Source: Pyxidicoccus caerfyrddinensis (lineage in GTDB: Bacteria; Myxococcota; Myxococcia; Myxococcales; Myxococcaceae). Taken from it: a stretch of DNA of 64,000 bases. The position numbers and the translations under genes are program-made. This document shows, in pieces, positions 34,816-44,637 of this stretch (the first letter of the stretch is position 1; each line of letters starts with the position of its first letter). Location: contig NZ_JAAIYA010000037.1 in NCBI RefSeq assembly GCF_010894405.1, positions 1-64,000 on the forward strand, given 5' to 3'. Below the pieces are notes generated by a model. The model made no database searches. It was given only the letters and a program-made list of their open reading frames with translations, and was not told the DNA's origin.

Positions 34816-37800
34816 GTGAGCCCTTCTCCCGCTCAGTGGCGTGGCCTCTTCATTTCTCTATGCGTCGTTGGTTCGGTACTGGGCGCGCTGCCCGCCGCGG
34901 CCCAGCTCACCTACTGCCTGCCCACGGGCTCCACTTGTGGTGACGGCGTGGCCGTCATGCACGCGTGGAGCTGCCCGTGTGACGGCGGGAGCTGCATCAA
35001 GGTCTGCAACGAGGGCCAGACAGCTCCCGACGGCGGTTGCCTGAGCGGCGTCACCTGCACACCGGTGGGCACCTGCCAGCCGGTGACGAACCAGTACAAG
35101 GGTGGGACCTGTCAGGGCGACTGGCCGTGCACGCCGGGCGAGAGCTGTGTCGCCGAGGGGTGCACGGGAAAGTGTGTCCTTGACCCGGAGTACTCCGTCC
35201 TGGCTGGAGGCGTCCAGGTGAAGGCACCGCAGGTGCGCTGCGATGTTTCCGCCTGCAATCAACCGGACTGCAAGGACGAAAAATGCGAGTGCTCCTCTGC
35301 TGGACGTCCAAACCTCGTCGTGGGGGAGCCCGTGGACCTGGCGGCCGGCACCAGCGTGCTGTGGGCGAGCGACTTCGGTGCTTCCCAGGACAATGTCTCC
35401 GTGGGGTTTGCTCGCAGCTTCGTGTCCGGTTCCGGGGTGCAGAGTGTGCCGCCTGGTGTCGTCCTTCATGGCGGAGGGATTTCGCAAACTCCCGTGGCGT
35501 ATACGCTCGCGCCGAAGCCCTTCGGCTCCGCGCCGGCCAACCCGCGCGTAGCGCTCTGGTCGCATGGCCTCTGGAGCTATGTGAAGCAGGAGTCGGGCCT
35601 CTACGCCGTGAAGCGCGGCAATGGCGCCGAGCTCCGCTTCACACCTTGCGCAACTGCGCCGTGCTGGGCGGGGAAGGCGGTGGGTGACTCCGCCCCGGAC
35701 AAGCTTCAGCGCACGTCCTCGGGCTTCGTGCTGGTGACCCCGACCGGAGAGCGCCACCTCTACACCTCCCCGTGGAATGAGAGCGGGGCGACGGTGGTGC
35801 CCAGCCACTACTTCCTGACTCAAATCGAATCCAACCGCGGGAAGGTGCTCGCAGCCCTCTCCTATTCATTGCCCCAGGGCCTGACCTGTGTGGCGGGGAC
35901 CGTGGCCGGTAGCGAGGGGGTGCCCTATCTCTCGCAGGTGACGTTGCCCAACGGAGAGAGTCTGCGCTTCGAGTACGTGCAACTGGGGCCCACAGGAGGG
36001 ACTCAGTGCGTGGTCCGCCGCCTGTATCGCCGTGTCACCCTTGCCTCGAGTCAGACCGATGAGCGACTGCATGCAACGTACTCCTACGTGCAGCAGGCAG
36101 GGGTGGAGCAACCGGGCCTTCTCTCCAGGGTGGACTACGCCACGGGGGAAATGGAGACGTACGACTACCCGGTGGGGAGCCTCGTGATGTCGCGCTCGGA
36201 TGTGCTCGTCGCGCGCCATACGTACAGCGCTGCTGGCCAGGTGACGGTTGACGAGGACGTGAATGCCAATCTCCAGGTCGGCAAGCCGTTCACGGGTTAC
36301 TGCGCCAGTGGCCAGAACTGCTGCGGCCCCACCTACACCATCCGGCAGGTGACGGACCAAGCCGCACTGACGGGGAAGATGAGCGCCGCCCAGGCATACC
36401 TGATCCGTGCATATGACTCTGTCACGAGCGTGGGGGCCGGAGGTGCGCCGACGCTGTTGCACGTGACGGACTCCTGCTCCGGCGGTGGCTGCAGTCCGGG
36501 GACCACGCGCTACGACTGGACCTGCGGCACGACGAGTGAGCCGCCTGTTCTCAAGGGCGTCCAGGACAAGCGCGGCAACTGGACGGTTTATGACCATGCT
36601 TTCGTCACGGATTCCTCCGGGACGGTGCAGCCCGAGAAGCGGAAGGAGCTCAAGGGGGCCCTCTACCAGGACGGAGGCGTGGCGTTGGAGGAGACGCGCT
36701 TCACCTATGCCTATGACAATGGGAATCAGCAGCTTCCCACCGTCACCGAGCGCGACAGCGTGCTGATGCCCGCGGGGGGCAAGGCGCGCAAGGTGAGCCG
36801 CTATGCGCCGGGCACGTCACGGGTGGTGGCCACCCTGGAGTCCGGGTGGACGCGCAGCTTCACTGCCACGACGGGGGCATGGAGCGATGAGTCGCGCGTG
36901 CGTGGCACCTTCTATTTCACGGCGCGCACGGCGGGAGACACGACGCCCGACCCCGAAGGCCGGACGCTGGAGGAGCACGGGCCCTGCTGGGTGGCGAGCG
37001 AAGCTGCCACGGACTGCCCCTCGGGGACGTCCTACCGGGTGGTGCGCTATCACTACTGGCCTGACAGTGCGGGGTGGCCCCGCGCGGGGAAGTTGAGCGA
37101 GCGCAGTGAGGAGGGGACAGGCGTGACGGCCCTGGTCACCACCTTCGACTACGCCTTCGATACCGCGACGGGCGAAGAGGTGGCCACCCAGACGGACGCC
37201 AATGGCGTCTTGACGGAGTCGCGCACTGCCAATGGCCGCGTGGTGAGTAGCCGAGTGCTGCCGCCAGGCGGCGCCCCAGCGGTACCTACCTCGTACGGCT
37301 ACGACTCGGCCGGACATGTCACATGGACGCGCCTGCCCGAAGGCAACTACGAGGTGTCCTGCTACCGGACGGGCACTCCGACTGCAGCCTGTGCGGGCGG
37401 CACCATGACTTCGAAGCTACAGTGGCGTGCCAGGTCGGCCGTGACGGATGGAGCCACCTGGAGCGAGAAGGTGACGTACTCCTATTGGGTGGACGGCACC
37501 GTGCAGAACGAGCGCTACCTGGATGCCGCGGGCAACGTCCGGCGCGTCCGCGGCTTCTCCGTCGATGCCCACCGGCGACTCAAGACGGAGGTGTGGGGGG
37601 ACAACTCAGGACTCTACCGACTCGCTCGCGGGTATGACGGCAGCAACAATCTGTCTGGCATCGGGCTGCCCTATCCGCAGAACTCTCCGGACTGCGACTA
37701 CGGTACCCCCACGTGCACCAGCATGCTGTATGACCGCGCTGACCGGCTCAGTCTGGTGGATGAGTTCCCCGCGAACAATACTGCCACGAGGTACCGCACG

Positions 37801-40605
37801 TGCTTCAAGCACGACACGCATGGCAACGTCACCAGTGTGGAGACAGGGCTCACGGCCTCCACCGACTGTGACACCTACAGCCCGGGGGCCGGTGCGACGC
37901 TCTACACGTACGACGACTTCGGGCAGCTGGTGCAGGTGGACAGCCCCGCGATGGGAACGGGAAGCTCGCGAGGGGCGACGCGATACGCGTACGACGTCAA
38001 CGGCCAGCAGACCGTCAAGCAGACGCCGTCCCAGGCCGCGCTGTCGGCGCAGGACTATGTGGAGTCGACCCATGACGTGCTCGGGCGGTTGACGCGGGTG
38101 GCGCACCTCAGCCCCACGGCTGGCACCGAGGTGCTCTACGCTCAGGGGTACGACACCAGCCAGACGGCCCCTGCCTCATGCGGTGCGCTCGATTTTACAG
38201 TGGGCCGCATGCGCTGGCGGGACGACTCCTTCGGACGTACCTGGTACGGGTACGACTGGGCGGGGCGTGTCGTGCGCGAGGTTCGCATCCGCAATGGCAG
38301 TACGGGATGCAGCGCTTCCACCCCCAATGCCAATCCGCATACAGCCTACACCTACAGTCCCAATGGGAATCTCACCTCCATCACCTACCCGTACGGCCGC
38401 ACCGTCCAGTACGTGCATGGGACAGGCGCATGGGCGGATCGTGTCCAGGAGGTCCACGCAACGGTATTTGGCGCAGGGGGCATCTCGTCGGAAGTGACGC
38501 TGCTGTCGCAGGTGGCGTGGGAGCCGTACGCAGGACTGCGCGGCTACCGCCAGCATCTGCAGGGCAGTGCCTCCACCGTCAGCGTGGAGTACCGGCTGGG
38601 CAAGGCAAGCCAGGCGGTTGACCGCTGCTCGTCGGAAGCCAATGGTGATGTTGGGGCCAATGACAAGACAGGGCGCACTCGCGCATTGTGGGTGTCGACG
38701 CTCGCCTCGGGCGCTTCGTGGGTGCCCGGTGCGGGCAATGGCGCGGTGCTGCGTCAGACGTATGTCTGGGCTGCGGACCAGCTGAATTACAGTCTCAGTT
38801 GCCTCTTGGGGGGAGAAATCTTCACGTCGCCCTCGCACCAGTACACGTACGACATGATGCAGCGCTTGACGTCTGCGGCGGCTATGTATCAGTCGCCCGG
38901 GGTGCCCTTCAGCTCTCGTTCCTTCGGGTATGACGGCCGTGGCAACCGCACTTCCGAGGCAGGGGAGGCGAATGCGTGGACGCTCACGTACGGCGCCGCG
39001 CCTGCGCACCCTGACTGGCTGACCCAGCGCACGAGTCAACAGACGGGCAGCTGGCTGTCCTATGCGTACACCTACGACGCGGACGGCCGCGTGACACAGA
39101 AGCGCTGGCCGAATGCGGTGTCAGGCACTCCTGTGCATACGCTGGAGTTCACCCCGGGCGCCTGGGCGCAGGGCGGCAATGACACGGTGTTCCGCACCGC
39201 CAATGTGCAGGGGGCCAGCTACAGCTACTACTACGACACGGCCAACCGGCGCCGGGTGAAGGTGTACCCGACGGGCGCGATGGACGAGTACTTCTACGAC
39301 ATGGGGCACAGCCTCCTGGTGGACGTGGGGAATGACTCGCTGCTGTCGCCCGCAGCGCACCCGACGGACGAGTACGTGTGGCTGGATGGCAGGCCCGTGG
39401 CGCTCATCCGTGGACGGTTGGATGTTGCGCGGGCACGCGAGTCGGATGGTACGGCCGACTGCCAGCGCGCAGGCGAAGCCGCGGCGTGTGGCGTGTACCC
39501 GCTGATGACGGACTACCTGGGCAAACCCACGCTGCTGCTTGATGGGCAGGGTCGGGTGGCGGGCTCGGGCGAGTACGACGCCTTCGGCCACGTCAACCGC
39601 GTCAGCGTGGACGTGGAGACGCCTCACCCCTACAGCACGCTGACTGGGACGTTCGGGCCGACGTTGAAGCAGCCCACGACTGTGGGCACGAGCACGCAGA
39701 TGCGGTTACTGGTGGACGCGCTGGACTTGTATGCACCGCAAGGGGCTGACTGTGCCAGCAGCCCGACGGATGCGCTGCAGGTGCGTGACGCGACCAGTGG
39801 CGCTGCACTTGAGACGCTTGCCGCCGACCAGCGGCATAAGTGGACGGGGTGGCTGACGCCAGGAAGTACGGGCGTCAAGCTGGCGATAACCAGCGCAGGT
39901 GATTGCGACACCGCGTCCGCTGGCTGCGCCTGCGCGGGCAGCGCTCCGACGGTGGGGCGCACCCAGATGGGGGCTGCGGCGTCCGCCTTCGAGTACCGTC
40001 GTTTCCAAACGGGCGCCCAGCCGCTTTGGACGCCGGTGCGCTTCCCAGGCCACTACCACGACGCCGAGACCGACCTCTTCGAGAACTGGAACCGCTACTA
40101 TGACCCTTCGATAGGGCGGTACCTGCAGCCGGAGCCTCTCCTTCAGTCGCCGTTACGAATCACTCTCGCCCTCAAACTGGGCGAGGTCGGGTTTCCGAGC
40201 GCCTATGCGTACGCGGGTAACAATCCGGTTGGCAATTTTGACGCAGATGGACGGACTACTAGACAGTATCGCAGGGATGGGACGGGAAGCACAGCCGCCG
40301 AGGTATTGCACAACGCAGGCAGGGTGGCCGAAGCTCAACGTTGTGCGAAGAAAGCGAACGAAATTCTCAACGAATGCCTCAATAAGGAGGAATGCGAAGA
40401 GCCGCCTCCTCTGCCAGAGAATCCCTCTTCAAAAGACTATAATCAGCGCTTCGGATTCCTGTTGAACCAGTTGCTGAAGCGTAACGCGAAATGCGAAAAG
40501 ATAGCGCGATGCCTCGATCTGTCGTGTATGGCGTGGTTCGACGACCTCAATGCGGTCATGCCCACAGAAGTGGTTGCGTTCGACAAATGCATGCAAGCGC
40601 CTTAG
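34816..40605 (+). CDS. RHS-repeat secreted protein with a lower-GC Cys-containing C-terminal tip
   Basis: This 1929-residue protein starts at GTG 34816 (GGAG nine bases upstream; GTG 34801 is also in frame) with a signal peptide. A Cys-rich head (about 25-160) precedes the entry domain (G-E-P-V-D-L-A-A-G near 168). Many YD/RHS repeats follow (Y-D-S-A-G-H-V-T, Y-A-Y-D-V-N-G-Q, Y-T-Y-D-A-D-G-R-V), which build a closed shell around a toxic tip. The core ends W-N-R-Y-Y-D-P-S-I-G-R-Y-L-Q-P-E-P near 1760-1775. The last 130 or so residues are encoded by clearly lower-GC DNA and contain about seven cysteines; they match no toxin family I recognise. The stop overlaps the next gene by 19 bases. Confidence 0.88.
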   Translation: MSPSPAQWRGLFISLCVVGSVLGALPAAAQLTYCLPTGSTCGDGVAVMHAWSCPCDGGSCIKVCNEGQTAPDGGCLSGVTCTPVGTCQPVTNQYKGGTCQGDWPCTPGESCVAEGCTGKCVLDPEYSVLAGGVQVKAPQVRCDVSACNQPDCKDEKCECSSAGRPNLVVGEPVDLAAGTSVLWASDFGASQDNVSVGFARSFVSGSGVQSVPPGVVLHGGGISQTPVAYTLAPKPFGSAPANPRVALWSHGLWSYVKQESGLYAVKRGNGAELRFTPCATAPCWAGKAVGDSAPDKLQRTSSGFVLVTPTGERHLYTSPWNESGATVVPSHYFLTQIESNRGKVLAALSYSLPQGLTCVAGTVAGSEGVPYLSQVTLPNGESLRFEYVQLGPTGGTQCVVRRLYRRVTLASSQTDERLHATYSYVQQAGVEQPGLLSRVDYATGEMETYDYPVGSLVMSRSDVLVARHTYSAAGQVTVDEDVNANLQVGKPFTGYCASGQNCCGPTYTIRQVTDQAALTGKMSAAQAYLIRAYDSVTSVGAGGAPTLLHVTDSCSGGGCSPGTTRYDWTCGTTSEPPVLKGVQDKRGNWTVYDHAFVTDSSGTVQPEKRKELKGALYQDGGVALEETRFTYAYDNGNQQLPTVTERDSVLMPAGGKARKVSRYAPGTSRVVATLESGWTRSFTATTGAWSDESRVRGTFYFTARTAGDTTPDPEGRTLEEHGPCWVASEAATDCPSGTSYRVVRYHYWPDSAGWPRAGKLSERSEEGTGVTALVTTFDYAFDTATGEEVATQTDANGVLTESRTANGRVVSSRVLPPGGAPAVPTSYGYDSAGHVTWTRLPEGNYEVSCYRTGTPTAACAGGTMTSKLQWRARSAVTDGATWSEKVTYSYWVDGTVQNERYLDAAGNVRRVRGFSVDAHRRLKTEVWGDNSGLYRLARGYDGSNNLSGIGLPYPQNSPDCDYGTPTCTSMLYDRADRLSLVDEFPANNTATRYRTCFKHDTHGNVTSVETGLTASTDCDTYSPGAGATLYTYDDFGQLVQVDSPAMGTGSSRGATRYAYDVNGQQTVKQTPSQAALSAQDYVESTHDVLGRLTRVAHLSPTAGTEVLYAQGYDTSQTAPASCGALDFTVGRMRWRDDSFGRTWYGYDWAGRVVREVRIRNGSTGCSASTPNANPHTAYTYSPNGNLTSITYPYGRTVQYVHGTGAWADRVQEVHATVFGAGGISSEVTLLSQVAWEPYAGLRGYRQHLQGSASTVSVEYRLGKASQAVDRCSSEANGDVGANDKTGRTRALWVSTLASGASWVPGAGNGAVLRQTYVWAADQLNYSLSCLLGGEIFTSPSHQYTYDMMQRLTSAAAMYQSPGVPFSSRSFGYDGRGNRTSEAGEANAWTLTYGAAPAHPDWLTQRTSQQTGSWLSYAYTYDADGRVTQKRWPNAVSGTPVHTLEFTPGAWAQGGNDTVFRTANVQGASYSYYYDTANRRRVKVYPTGAMDEYFYDMGHSLLVDVGNDSLLSPAAHPTDEYVWLDGRPVALIRGRLDVARARESDGTADCQRAGEAAACGVYPLMTDYLGKPTLLLDGQGRVAGSGEYDAFGHVNRVSVDVETPHPYSTLTGTFGPTLKQPTTVGTSTQMRLLVDALDLYAPQGADCASSPTDALQVRDATSGAALETLAADQRHKWTGWLTPGSTGVKLAITSAGDCDTASAGCACAGSAPTVGRTQMGAAASAFEYRRFQTGAQPLWTPVRFPGHYHDAETDLFENWNRYYDPSIGRYLQPEPLLQSPLRITLALKLGEVGFPSAYAYAGNNPVGNFDADGRTTRQYRRDGTGSTAAEVLHNAGRVAEAQRCAKKANEILNECLNKEECEEPPPLPENPSSKDYNQRFGFLLNQLLKRNAKCEKIARCLDLSCMAWFDDLNAVMPTEVVAFDKCMQAP

Positions 40606-41258
40606 TTGCGCTCCTTCTGGTGCTGCTTGCGACGAGGGCCTCTGGACAATCACTTTGGCTTTCGGAGCACTTTGCCAACGAGTGCGAGTATGAGTTGGCA
40701 TTGGTAAACTGGGACAAGGCGCCCGCAGCGGAGAGGCAGTCGTTCGACGGCCGATTTCTCAAGGCAAGAATACTGATTCAGTTGGGTCGAGGCGTGGAGG
40801 CTGTGAACGAAATTTCAACTCTCCTGACCGAAGCTGACGAAAAACGCATGGCTGAGGTGCTACTGGCCATGGGGTTGGCACAGAGCGCGGCCCGACTGTT
40901 CGAGCAAGCAGAAAAATCATTGCGTGCTGCCAAAGCAAAAGGCGCCGACATCGATTTGGTAGACGCAGCAGTCGCGGAGGTGCGGCTGTCAAATGGGCGA
41001 GTGGTGGAGGCGGAAGCGCTGTTGCGCCAAGTTCTGCGGCGCGCTCCAGATTTGCAGGGTCCCATAATGAACTTGGCAACTATCCGAGCAACGGAGGGAA
41101 ATCTGACGGAGGCCGCCGCTCTAATTCGTCTCGCCTGGCATCTCGGCTATCAGAATCCGAAGGAGCTTAGGAAGGCACCTGAATTCGAAAAAGTTCGTGC
41201 CAGCGGCCTCATCAATGACTTGATTGCCGCGACTACAAGGCGCTGCGGCATCCACTGA
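40587..41258 (+). CDS. Exported TPR-like protein, probable immunity partner of the RHS tip
   Basis: This 223-residue protein starts at ATG 40587 inside the RHS gene. A signal peptide (M-H-A-S-A-L-V-A-L-L-L-V-L-L ... A-S-G) is followed by helical repeats of TPR type (A-E-V-L-L-A-M-G-L-A-Q-S-A-A-R-L-F-E-Q-A, A-P-D-L-Q-G-P-I-M-N-L-A-T-I). Its base composition matches the low-GC RHS tip, so the two moved together. A periplasmic partner made by overlapping translation fits an immunity protein for a toxin that acts outside the cytoplasm, though a chaperone role is also possible. No biochemical family evidence. Confidence 0.68.
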   Translation: MHASALVALLLVLLATRASGQSLWLSEHFANECEYELALVNWDKAPAAERQSFDGRFLKARILIQLGRGVEAVNEISTLLTEADEKRMAEVLLAMGLAQSAARLFEQAEKSLRAAKAKGADIDLVDAAVAEVRLSNGRVVEAEALLRQVLRRAPDLQGPIMNLATIRATEGNLTEAAALIRLAWHLGYQNPKELRKAPEFEKVRASGLINDLIAATTRRCGIH

Positions 41259-41591
41259 ATACAAATAACGGGAGGGCCAGAGCAGCTCGCGTCAGGCGTT
41301 ATAGGGCTTGGAAGCTGATTCAGTTACTGTGCCCCGGGCATTAGGCGATATCTGCAGTTAGAACCGTTGGCTTTCAGCCGTCGGTCGCGAAGGATGCCCG
41401 CTGATGGGTGTGTATTCGCCGCTCGTTCCGGCCTTCAGGGATCTGCGCGGAATCAGACCCCTCACCGGGACGGACCGGTATCGTGGGTGGCGAGGCTTCC
41501 AGAGCGCTCGAAATGGCGCGCTCGATGCGCCGTAAGAGAGGATTCTGACGATTTGAGTTCAGCATCCCAGGTACCCGGTCCGACTGCTTTT
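41259..41591. other. 333-base gene-free stretch after the RHS cassette
   Basis: No supported gene. Short frames on both strands lack ribosome sites and domains. The base composition is intermediate between the RHS tip and the core genes, as at the edge of an exchanged module. Confidence 0.45.
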
Positions 41592-42044
41592 TCATCGCCC
41601 CGTGTGCGAGTCCCCGCAGAACAGCAATTCCGCTGGCGTGCCGACACGGCCCACCAGCACCGCCACCTGTCCATGGATGCGGCCCAGGCGCTCGGCCTCC
41701 GCGCGAGGCAGTCCTGGGACGAAGAAGCTGTCCTCAGACCAGCCCTCGTCCTCCGCCACGCCGATGGCATCCACCACCTCCCAGCCTCCCGCCGCCAGCT
41801 CTGACTTCAATTGCTGCTGGGCCCGCTCGTTCTCGTCCATGTCTCGTGGGCGCGACCCCGGATTCCAGGCCGTCAGGAAGGCCCACTCGCGGTGGCATCG
41901 TGCGGTCAGCGCGGTGTCCAGCTCGGGGTGGAGCACGCCCACTCGCAACACCCACTCCCTTCCTCTCGTGAAGGCGTGGGGCCGGATGACGTAGCGCGTT
42001 GCCCGGTAGGCCTCTTCGAGTCGCTTCCGCTCTGCGTCGTTCAT
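41592..42044 (-). CDS. DUF3293 family protein
   Basis: This 150-residue protein starts at ATG 42044 (M-N-D-A-E-R-K-R-L-E-E-A-Y) and carries the DUF3293 core: A-F-L-T-A-W-N-P-G-S near residue 62, N-E-R-A-Q-Q-Q-L near 78, and E-D-E-G-W-S-E-D-S-F-F-V-P-G near 105. There is no signal peptide. The function of the family is unknown. A longer frame upstream runs antisense to the neighbouring lipoprotein and is not used. Confidence 0.75.
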   Translation of the reverse strand: MNDAERKRLEEAYRATRYVIRPHAFTRGREWVLRVGVLHPELDTALTARCHREWAFLTAWNPGSRPRDMDENERAQQQLKSELAAGGWEVVDAIGVAEDEGWSEDSFFVPGLPRAEAERLGRIHGQVAVLVGRVGTPAELLFCGDSHTGR

Positions 42045-42201
42045 GCGCGGTCTGCCTTTTGCCTCGCCGTGCGGGTCTCTCGCGACTTCTGAGTGGCGAA
42101 TCCAGTTTCTGTTAATTCCTGTGAATATCGGGCCCCCCGCGACGTCCGAGAGGCCTGCCAGGTTCCATTGCGGAACGTTCTGGTGTGCGAGGGGAAAGCA
42201 A

Positions 42202-42993
42202 ATGATGCGTCGAGTCGTCGCGGGTGCCGCGTTGTTCATGGCGTTTGGAACCGGCTGTGTCTCTGTCAGCCAGGTGCAGACGGCGGACACCCTGGGTTCG
42301 GGCAAGTTCCAGTTTGGCATCGAGCCCGGCGTGGGCGGCGCGGCCGTCATCAGTGACGACGTCGGCGGCGGCAGCATCTACTACCCGCACGTCGACCTGT
42401 CCGCGCGCTATGGCGTGTCCGACAGCGTGGACCTCGGCGTCCGCTTCGGCTCGTCCCTGGTGGAGCTGCAGAGCAAGTTCCTGCTGACCGACCCGCGAGA
42501 CCCGGGCAAGGCCATCTCCCTGGCGCCCTCCGTGTCGGGCGTGTTCCTGGGCTCCGGAGACAGCGACAGCAGCATCAGCTACGTCAACGTGGCCCTGCCC
42601 CTGCTGGTGGGCTTCAAGACGAGCGGCGGCTCGGAGTTCGTGCTCGGGCCCCGCGTCACCGGCACCCGCCTGTCCGGCAGCGCGCTGGAGGAGGGCGCCG
42701 CCGTCAACATCCTCAGCGTGGGCGCCTCCGTGGGCTACGCGCTGCGCGTCACCGAGGGCTTCCGCCTGATGCCCGAAGTGGGCGTGTCCGTGCCCGTGCT
42801 GGGCGAGGTGAACACCTCCCAGTCGGACTCCGAGGTGGCCTCCGGCTTCGGCGGTGGCTTCGTGCAGTTCAAGCTCGGCTTCCTGTTCGGCGGCGGCCGT
42901 CCCATCAACAGCAGCGCCAGCATCGACTCCGAGGACATCGACCACGGCACCGACGACAGCGGTGATGCGGACAAGGACGGCTACGAGAACTGA
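42202..42993 (+). CDS. Outer-membrane beta-barrel-like lipoprotein
   Basis: This 263-residue protein starts at ATG 42202 (GAGGGGAAAG upstream). The signal peptide ends F-G-T-G-C, a lipobox. The mature protein alternates polar and hydrophobic residues in strands (Y-P-H-V-D-L-S-A-R-Y-G-V, V-D-L-G-V-R-F-G, F-V-Q-F-K-L-G-F) typical of a transmembrane barrel. It ends in an acidic Asp-rich tail (D-E-D-I-D-H-G-T-D-D-S-G-D-A-D-K-D-G) that may bind calcium. No specific family. Confidence 0.7.
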   Translation: MMRRVVAGAALFMAFGTGCVSVSQVQTADTLGSGKFQFGIEPGVGGAAVISDDVGGGSIYYPHVDLSARYGVSDSVDLGVRFGSSLVELQSKFLLTDPRDPGKAISLAPSVSGVFLGSGDSDSSISYVNVALPLLVGFKTSGGSEFVLGPRVTGTRLSGSALEEGAAVNILSVGASVGYALRVTEGFRLMPEVGVSVPVLGEVNTSQSDSEVASGFGGGFVQFKLGFLFGGGRPINSSASIDSEDIDHGTDDSGDADKDGYEN

Positions 42994-43010
42994 GGTCGCC
43001 GTCCCGCGCG

Positions 43011-44441
43011 TCACCGCGGGGGCTTCACGCCTCCCGTGACGCGCTTCACCGTGTGGCCCGCGGGCAGCGTGTCCCCGGGCTGCACGCCGTTGATGAGCGC
43101 CACCTCCTCTACCGGAATGGTGGAGGGGTATTTCTGATGGAACTCGCGCACCGTCATGGGCGCCTCGAGCTTCACCAGCTCGACCCGGGCCGGCTGCACC
43201 GCCAGCGCCGCCGCGTCCGTCAGCTCGCCGAAGCTGTTGAAGGTGTCGCGGAAGGCGCTGTCGTACGCCGGCAACTGCGCCGCCGTCGTGTAGCCGAGCA
43301 GCTGAAACGTCGCGCCCGCGTGCGTGAAGAAGGTGGTGACACCCCGGATGGTGCCCTGCTCCGTCTGCGCCTGGAAGTACACCGAGCCCGCCGGGTAGCC
43401 CGTGGTCGGCGTGTCCATCACCTGGATGCCCTGCTGCGTGACGAAGGCCTTCATCGCCTCCTGGGGTGACACGTTGCCCGCCGGCGCCAGCCCGAGGAGG
43501 GCTTCCTCCTTGGGGCTGACGGCGAGCACCGCCTGCGTCTGGTTCGCCGTCTTCCAGCCCTGCGGGAAGGTGAGCTGGAAGCGCAGGCCCGGGTGGAGGA
43601 AGCGGCTGCCCTGGAAGAAGCCCTGTCGCGGGTCCTCTCCGTAGGCCATGCCCTGGAGCATGGCGAGGTACTCCTCGCGCCGCTGCTTCAGGCGGGTGAC
43701 GTCCACGTGGGCCTGCTCGGCGCGCGCTCGAGCCGTCTTGACGCGCTCGCCCGGGTCGGGGTGCGTGGACAGCCAGGAGGGCAGGCTGCCTCCGGCGGAC
43801 TCACCGACGCGGCCGAGGGTGACGAAGACGTTGGCCGCCTCGCGCACGTCGTAGCCGGCCTCCAGCATGTAGCGGAAGCCCAGCTCGTCGGCCTGGCGCT
43901 CGTCGTCGCGGCCGTACTTGAGGAAGAGGAGCTGGAGGCCCGCCGCGGCCAGCCCGCCATACTTCGCGAAGTCCTCGCTGAGGACGCTGCCCACCACGAG
44001 GCCGACCTGCGCGAGCTGCGCCTGGGAGAGCTGCTCCACGGAGTGCCGCGCGGTGATGTGGCCGATTTCGTGCCCCAGCACCGACGCCAGCTCCGCCTCC
44101 GAGTTGAGGTGGGTGAGCAGCCCCCGGGTGACGAAGACGGGGCCACCCGGCAGCGCGAAGGCGTTCACCACCGGGTCGTCCACCGCCTGCACCGTCCACG
44201 GCAACTCCGGCCGCTCCGAGCTGCGCGCCATGGGCAGGCCCACCGCCGCCACGTACTCCTGCACCTTCGGCGCGTCGAGCAGGCCGATGGACTGCTTCAC
44301 CTCCAGCGCGCCCTGCTTGCCGAGGGAAATCTCCTCGTCCTGGGACACGAGGGACAGCATCCGCTTGCCGGTGGCGGGGTTGCGCACACAGGCGGTGAGC
44401 GCGAGCAGCAGCAGGGACAGCACCCGGAGTCGTGCGGGCAT
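43011..44441 (-). CDS. M48-family metalloprotease lipoprotein (BepA-like)
   Basis: This 476-residue protein has a lipobox L-T-A-C at about residue 18. The zinc-peptidase motif H-E-I-G-H lies near residue 125, with the third ligand Glu in D-E-R-Q-A-D-E-L-G near 182. The C-terminal region (about 280-476) ends in a LysM-like segment (V-Q-P-G-D-T-L-P-A-G). BepA/LoiP-type enzymes degrade misfolded outer-membrane proteins in the periplasm. It converges with the barrel lipoprotein gene. Confidence 0.9.
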   Translation of the reverse strand: MPARLRVLSLLLLALTACVRNPATGKRMLSLVSQDEEISLGKQGALEVKQSIGLLDAPKVQEYVAAVGLPMARSSERPELPWTVQAVDDPVVNAFALPGGPVFVTRGLLTHLNSEAELASVLGHEIGHITARHSVEQLSQAQLAQVGLVVGSVLSEDFAKYGGLAAAGLQLLFLKYGRDDERQADELGFRYMLEAGYDVREAANVFVTLGRVGESAGGSLPSWLSTHPDPGERVKTARARAEQAHVDVTRLKQRREEYLAMLQGMAYGEDPRQGFFQGSRFLHPGLRFQLTFPQGWKTANQTQAVLAVSPKEEALLGLAPAGNVSPQEAMKAFVTQQGIQVMDTPTTGYPAGSVYFQAQTEQGTIRGVTTFFTHAGATFQLLGYTTAAQLPAYDSAFRDTFNSFGELTDAAALAVQPARVELVKLEAPMTVREFHQKYPSTIPVEEVALINGVQPGDTLPAGHTVKRVTGGVKPPR

Positions 44442-44637
44442 GAGACCTCCTGAAAGGGTGGGGCTTCGGGAAGGCTGGGGCCGGAGCCGGGGTTCGACTT
44501 AGGGCAGGAGGCCCGCGAGGACCACGGGCGGTGTGGATGCGGTGTCACTGCCGGACAGATGGGCGCGCGGGCGGGTCGTTCTTCCGTTACGTTCAGCTCT
44601 TCCCGGCGCGCGGGTTGCACGGGCAGGAGGCTCTCGG

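Noticed and set aside
41374..41595. Short minus-strand frame in the stretch after the RHS cassette
   Set aside because: No ribosome site, no domain, and ordinary length for chance frames in this DNA.
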